From Methanobacterium spitsbergense (GTDB lineage: Archaea; Methanobacteriota; Methanobacteria; Methanobacteriales; Methanobacteriaceae), in assembly GCF_019931065.1 (NCBI RefSeq), contig NZ_JAIOUQ010000003.1, forward strand, positions 477,569-541,568: 64,000 nt of DNA. The letters run 5' to 3'. Shown here one piece after another: positions 60,085 to 64,000 of this stretch. Positions within the stretch are counted from its first letter, which is position 1. Each line of letters opens with the position of its first letter. The position numbers were made by a program, and so were the translations under genes. The notes beneath the pieces were generated by a model. That model searched no databases and was not told the DNA's origin. It saw only the letters and a list, made by a program, of their open reading frames with translations.

Positions 60085-60894
60085 ATGAAAACAATAACAT
60101 TAACTTTAAAGGAGTTTTCCAGCATAGCCCTGGAATTTGATGAACTTAGGCCAGATGATGTATACACCTGGACAAAAGAAGATTTTGAAAAATATCAGGT
60201 ACCTGTAGGTAACTCTAAATTTCCATTATCCAACTATTTCGACATAGAAGTTGAAGGAGAAGCTGAAGGTCCTGAAGAAGTCAAAATGATCCTAAATGGT
60301 GATATGGGCCGAGTTAAATACATCGGATGCGGGATGACAGCAGGAGAAATACTAGTAGATGGTGACGCAGATCTTCATGCTGGTGCACAGATGGAAGGAG
60401 GTTCCATAAAAATAAATGGTAACGCAGAAAGTTATGTCGGTAGGGAAATGACTGGCGGAAGCATTGAAGTCATGGGAAACGTTAAAGAATACTGTGGAAC
60501 CTCATATATCGGTGAATGGAGAGGGATGAGTGGAGGAATAATCAACATCCATGGAAATGCAGGCAAACAGCTAGCTGATTGTATGTCCGGCGGAGAAATA
60601 TATGTCGGTGGTAGTTGTGATATACTTGCAGGCATTCATATGACCAAGGGATATATTGAAATTGGTGGAGATGTAACCCGATGGCCTGGCGGTCAGATGA
60701 AAAACGGTACCATTGTAATTAAAGGTAAACTGGACAGTCTCCTTGAAGGTTTTGAATCTGAAGGAGTATTTGAAAATCCTGATCTCGATGGAAAACAGTT
60801 AACAGGCAAATACATAAAATACAATGGTGACATTGGAGTAAATGGAAAAGGAACTTTATGGCTTAATGCTGAGAAAAACAGAGACTTATTATAA
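60085..60894 (+). CDS. fwdC: Formylmethanofuran dehydrogenase subunit FwdC
   Basis: 269 residues forming a beta-helix like the C-terminal domain of glutamate synthase. Glycine-rich repeats of the type G-x2-M-x-G-G-x-I are seen repeatedly ([47 protein letters not shown]). Structural subunit binding FwdA and FwdD. GGGGTG precedes the ATG. Last gene of the fwd operon; T-tracts follow. Confidence 0.94.
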   Translation: MKTITLTLKEFSSIALEFDELRPDDVYTWTKEDFEKYQVPVGNSKFPLSNYFDIEVEGEAEGPEEVKMILNGDMGRVKYIGCGMTAGEILVDGDADLHAGAQMEGGSIKINGNAESYVGREMTGGSIEVMGNVKEYCGTSYIGEWRGMSGGIINIHGNAGKQLADCMSGGEIYVGGSCDILAGIHMTKGYIEIGGDVTRWPGGQMKNGTIVIKGKLDSLLEGFESEGVFENPDLDGKQLTGKYIKYNGDIGVNGKGTLWLNAEKNRDLL

Positions 60895-60910
60895 GTCTAA
60901 TTTCTCACCT

Positions 60911-60932
60911 TTCTATTTTTTTTCTATTTTTT
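60911..60932 (+). terminator. T-rich terminator of the fwd operon
   Basis: Two T-runs of eight and six bases about 20-40 bases after the fwdC stop. Confidence 0.5.
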
Positions 60933-61003
60933 AAAATTAATATAATTTAAAAAATTAAAACTTATTTATGCTTTAAGATCCTTATTTTAATAGGTGAATC
61001 CTC

Positions 61004-61291
61004 ATGGAAAAAGAAATGAATTTAAAAGCTGAAGAAGCTTTGGATTATATAAAAACCAATGTTAAAAATTACGATGTCCTTGAAATATCCTATAACCGAG
61101 TTTTTATTCCTGGTGAAGTTCTGGATATTTTTGCTGATGAAAATTTAGATAGTCTTAGACTTCTTTTAAAAATGAATGGTGAAACTATAAAACAGACCGT
61201 AGAAATGGATCTTGTGGAAATAAAAGATGATATTGTTGAGATAAGGCACATAACTGATGAAACATCTACACTTTTAACTATTGAGGAATAG
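61004..61291 (+). CDS. Small methanogen protein (possibly DUF2097), paralogue 1
   Basis: 95 residues, acidic and soluble. It shares with the next gene the pattern EALDYIKTNVKNYDVLEISYNR, FIPGEVLDI and VEIKDDIVEIRH. I recall a similar methanogen family of unknown function (DUF2097), but that assignment is tentative. GGTGAATCC precedes the ATG. It follows the fwd operon by 109 bases after a terminator. Confidence 0.55.
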   Translation: MEKEMNLKAEEALDYIKTNVKNYDVLEISYNRVFIPGEVLDIFADENLDSLRLLLKMNGETIKQTVEMDLVEIKDDIVEIRHITDETSTLLTIEE

Positions 61292-61299
61292 GTGATTTT

Positions 61300-61611
61300 A
61301 TGATCGAAACAATGACCATGGACTGTGATGAAGCAATAGATTATGTACGTGAGAATGTAAAAGTCTATGATACTCTTGAATTGTCATATAATCGTATTTT
61401 TACTCCGGGAGAGGTCATAGGTATTGATACTACGGAAGAATGCGGGGATAAGGCATGCAAATTAATGATTCAAATTGCTTCCCAATTAGGCACAACAGTG
61501 GATGTAGATCTGGAAGATTTAAAGGATGATCTGGTTGAAGTTAAACACACACCTCAGGATAGTAAAAAAACTACGATTATAATCATTGAAAGGTGTGAAA
61601 CTGACCTTTAA
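61300..61611 (+). CDS. Small methanogen protein (possibly DUF2097), paralogue 2
   Basis: 103 residues, tandem duplicate of the preceding gene: EAIDYVRENVKVYDTLELSYNR, FTPGEVIGI and EDLKDDLVEVKH. It differs by carrying three Cys (ECGDKAC in the centre and one near the C-terminus) that the first copy lacks. GGTGATTTT precedes the ATG, 8 bases after copy 1. Function unknown. Confidence 0.55.
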   Translation: MIETMTMDCDEAIDYVRENVKVYDTLELSYNRIFTPGEVIGIDTTEECGDKACKLMIQIASQLGTTVDVDLEDLKDDLVEVKHTPQDSKKTTIIIIERCETDL

Positions 61612-61691
61612 CTTTTTACTATTTTTTAATTATAACATAGATATTTATACTATTTTAAAAGTGCTAAATTTTAATCGCATGCTGGAAAACT

Positions 61692-62783
61692 TCATATGGA
61701 ATTGTAGGACTCATTTCCGTCTATAATTTTCACATTAAGCGATTTAAAACTTATATAAACTTTTTTTCCCTTTTCAATGTCGAGTATATCGAAGGAACTT
61801 GGGGTGATTATGCTCTTGAAAAGAGTTTTATTCACAAGTGCTTCAACCCATACTGTTGGACCTATTTTTACAACATCCTGAACTGTTCCTATTATCTGGT
61901 TTCTTAATGAAGATACAAAAGCTTCATTTGATAGAATGATATTTTCTGGTCGTATTGCAACCAAAACATTTTCAGGGTCTGATATTATAGGATCAGAACT
62001 TCTGATGAGTAGACCATCTCTGAGTTTTACAGTGGTTATTCCATTTTTAGTTTCAATAGCAGTTCCGTCGAAGACATTATGAACTCCTACAAAGTCTGCA
62101 ACAAAATTGTGAGAAGGTTTGCTGAATACTTCCTTTACTCTACCCTGTTGTAATAATTTTCCATCTCTCATTACAGCTACATGCTCAGCTAAATTCCAGA
62201 CGTCATTAAAATTATGAGAAACATGTATACATGTAGTTTCATGGTCTTCAATTGCATTTTTAATTAACCTTGTCATATACGCGTGAGTGCTTACATCAAG
62301 TGCACTGAATGGTTCGTCCATAAGGAGTATGTTTGGTTCAACTATGAGAGATCTTGCTATTGCAACTCTCTGTTTTTCACCCCCACTCAGGGTTTCGGAA
62401 TGTCTATCGAGTAGATGATCAATTTTTAGCTGTTCGGCCAAGACATGAACCTTGGAGTTTATTGTATCATTATTAGAGGTGATTTTTTTGAGGCCATAAG
62501 CTATATTTTCAAAAACATTCATATTAGGAAATAAGACATAATCCTGATAAACTATGCTTATTCCTCTATTTTCAGGTGTTAAATTTGTTATATTCTTCCC
62601 TTCTAAGTATATTTCTCCAAAAGTAGGATTATAAAATCCTGCTATTGTTTCTAAGAGAACAGATTTTCCAGATCCAGTTGGTCCTATAATAACTAGATAA
62701 TCATTCTTTTCAACTTGTAAACTCAGGTCTTTAAGATGGAACTCGCCCAAGTCAACGCTTAAGTTCTGTATATCTAGGAACAT
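61692..62783 (-). CDS. wtpC: Molybdate/tungstate ABC transporter ATP-binding protein
   Basis: 363 residues. Walker A GPTGSGKSVLL, Q-loop QDYVLF, signature LSGGEKQRVAIARSL and Walker B ILLMDEPFSALD are all intact. A C-terminal TOBE-like oxyanion-sensing domain follows (VLVAIRPENIILS, then IIGTVQDVVKIGPTVWVEALV). Substrate specificity for tungstate or molybdate is inferred from context with fwd and molybdopterin genes and from the adjacent binding protein. GGTGATC precedes the ATG. Confidence 0.86.
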   Translation of the reverse strand: MFLDIQNLSVDLGEFHLKDLSLQVEKNDYLVIIGPTGSGKSVLLETIAGFYNPTFGEIYLEGKNITNLTPENRGISIVYQDYVLFPNMNVFENIAYGLKKITSNNDTINSKVHVLAEQLKIDHLLDRHSETLSGGEKQRVAIARSLIVEPNILLMDEPFSALDVSTHAYMTRLIKNAIEDHETTCIHVSHNFNDVWNLAEHVAVMRDGKLLQQGRVKEVFSKPSHNFVADFVGVHNVFDGTAIETKNGITTVKLRDGLLIRSSDPIISDPENVLVAIRPENIILSNEAFVSSLRNQIIGTVQDVVKIGPTVWVEALVNKTLFKSIITPSSFDILDIEKGKKVYISFKSLNVKIIDGNESYNSI

Positions 62784-62820
62784 TCGATCACCATCTGTAA
62801 TAAATTTATAATATTATATT

Positions 62821-63603
62821 TCATATATACTGCTCCTTGGCATACCTTTCAAGGAAGAATATTGCTATGAATGATATGATTACAAGTAATATTCCGGCTG
62901 TGATCGCCATGTTAATATTTCCAAAGGACAGGTTTAAATAAAGGGCAATTGATAGGGTTTCTGTTTTTAGGTAAGTTCCCCCTGCTACGAAAAGTACTGC
63001 TGCAAAGGTTCCTATACACCTTGCAAGAGTAACAACACCTCCTGCAAAAATACCATTTTTTGCTAATGGTATGGTAATATTTCGTAGTGTTTCAAATTCA
63101 CTGTAACCCAAACTTCTCGATACAAATTCATAACGTGGATTAATATAGTTAAATGTCGAATATAATATTCTAACGGCATATGGGAACGCAACAAAAAATT
63201 GGGCCACAACTATACCGGTTGTGGTGAATATAATGTACACATTAAACATTCTAAATGGTTCACCAAGTAGTGTATTTCCAAAGAGCATTAAAAGTGCAAT
63301 GCCAATTACTATTTCGGGTAATGCCATGGGTATGTCTAAAATAATTTTTACTAATGTTTTTAATGGGAAAGAATATCTGCTCAATGCATAGGCAGTTGGT
63401 AAAGCAAAAATCATAACTATTGTAGCTGCAATAAGTGAAGTAGTAACTGTGAGCTGTAGGGCGTAAAGCATTTCATATGATAAAATAGAATTGATAATAT
63501 CATTCGGACTAATAATTACAAAAAGACTGCCTAATAAAATGAAAAGCAGTGCAGTTAATAAAAAAGAAATGGAAATAAAGGTTATTTCAAGCTTGGTTCT
63601 CAT
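62821..63603 (-). CDS. wtpB: Molybdate/tungstate ABC transporter permease
   Basis: 260 residues with about six membrane helices. The EAA loop is SRSLGYSEFETLRNITIPLAKNGI, with conserved E and G positions for coupling to the ATPase. DIPMALPEIVIGIALLMLFG is typical of ModB/WtpB. ATG 63603 is set by GGAG just upstream; an earlier in-frame start at 63654 has no site. Upstream of wtpC on the same strand. Confidence 0.85.
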   Translation of the reverse strand: MRTKLEITFISISFLLTALLFILLGSLFVIISPNDIINSILSYEMLYALQLTVTTSLIAATIVMIFALPTAYALSRYSFPLKTLVKIILDIPMALPEIVIGIALLMLFGNTLLGEPFRMFNVYIIFTTTGIVVAQFFVAFPYAVRILYSTFNYINPRYEFVSRSLGYSEFETLRNITIPLAKNGIFAGGVVTLARCIGTFAAVLFVAGGTYLKTETLSIALYLNLSFGNINMAITAGILLVIISFIAIFFLERYAKEQYI

Positions 63604-63676
63604 TTTATCTCCTCTAATCCAATAATTGTATAGCGCTGCTTTTAAGCTTGTCACTTTTATAAACCATTGTATTCAA

Positions 63677-64000
63677 TTATCCGGAAATAGGTTTAAATCC
63701 CCATTTTTCCCAGATTATCATCCCCTGTGGGCCTGTTGCAAAATCTTCAAATTCCTTTGCAAGATTGTTGTTTTGTGTGTAAACTGTTTCAGCTATAGGA
63801 ACAGTACTAACTTTACTTTCATTTGCAGGGATCTGAATAACATCAATTTTTCCTTGCCCTTCAGGCCATGTGGCCAAATCTTGCCAAATTATTACTGCAT
63901 CTGCTTGGCCGGTTACGAGATAAGTTAATAACTGGTTAACTGTGGTTGTTTTTACAACAACATTGGCCTGTACTGTTTTATTAAGATTCGTATTATTGAG
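63677..64000 (-). CDS. wtpA: Molybdate/tungstate-binding protein, C-terminal part (cut by window end)
   Basis: The frame is open from the window edge for 107 residues. It includes VNQLLTYLVTGQADAVIIWQ, then VSTVPIAETVYTQN and FATGPQGMIIWEKWGFKPISG, the C-terminal lobe of a ModA/WtpA-type extracytoplasmic solute-binding protein. Signal peptide and N-terminal lobe lie outside the window. It is the first gene seen of the wtpA-wtpB-wtpC operon on the minus strand. Confidence 0.8.
   Translation of the reverse strand, partial: LNNTNLNKTVQANVVVKTTTVNQLLTYLVTGQADAVIIWQDLATWPEGQGKIDVIQIPANESKVSTVPIAETVYTQNNNLAKEFEDFATGPQGMIIWEKWGFKPISG

Overview
The window is about 64 kb of AT-rich, gene-dense DNA from a methanogenic archaeon, almost certainly a Methanobacterium-like member of the Methanobacteriales. 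Direct indicators are a complete formylmethanofuran dehydrogenase (fwd) operon, an F420:NADP oxidoreductase, a coenzyme F390 synthetase, the archaeal DNA polymerase D large subunit, class I lysyl-tRNA synthetase, TruD, Sec61-beta and the DUF126 protein of the archaeal mevalonate pathway. Ribosome-binding sites are strong matches to AGGAGGTGATC, and TTG or GTG starts are common. I see no rRNA, tRNA, CRISPR array, insertion sequence, intein or selenocysteine site.

Region 1 (1-3.7 kb): an AceTr-type acetate transporter, an NADP-dependent secondary alcohol dehydrogenase (adh) and npdG. Together they can oxidise 2-propanol-type alcohols and pass the electrons to F420. A fragment resembling the adh 5' end lies at position 1 and a fragment of the npdG 3' end lies at 2586-2636, so the cassette is flanked by remnants of another copy. 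Aspartate dehydrogenase (NAD synthesis) follows. Region 2 (3.8-21 kb): mostly housekeeping genes (OBG-type GTPase, cbiE, ArsA/Get3 ATPase, nadE, cutA, leuS, hisG, dadD, F390 synthetase, truD, amidohydrolase), with a decayed gene at 13550-13810. Region 3 (22-26.7 kb): an island of hydrophobic proteins, comprising four tandem DUF5518-like paralogues and two convergent-facing large proteins that each contain three copies of a roughly 100-residue membrane repeat. Region 4 (27-42.9 kb): purB, a Sec61-beta gene of only 53 codons, polC, nrdD, an M20 peptidase, a two-gene UGSC-family (Cys form) redox module of unknown function, lysS, thiC and a PfkB kinase.

Region 5 (43-64 kb) is a molybdenum/tungsten island: a LysR-like regulator, hxlB, fdhD, a NuoE/NuoF pair, moaA, mobB, a formate dehydrogenase alpha subunit with a NuoG-like N-terminus, moeA, the fwdHFGDBAC operon, two small paralogues, and a molybdate/tungstate ABC transporter cut by the window end. 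The most notable inference is that NuoE, NuoF and FdhA form a bacterial-style NAD(P)-linked (possibly bifurcating) formate dehydrogenase, in place of the F420-linked FdhAB usual in methanogens.

Regulatory DNA is unusually legible: paired GTGT-N7-ACAC sites at the fwd promoter, perfect inverted repeats upstream of thiC, moeA and hisG, and a recurrent pattern of hairpins that overlap or closely follow stop codons, most with an adjoining U-tract, that look like intrinsic terminators.
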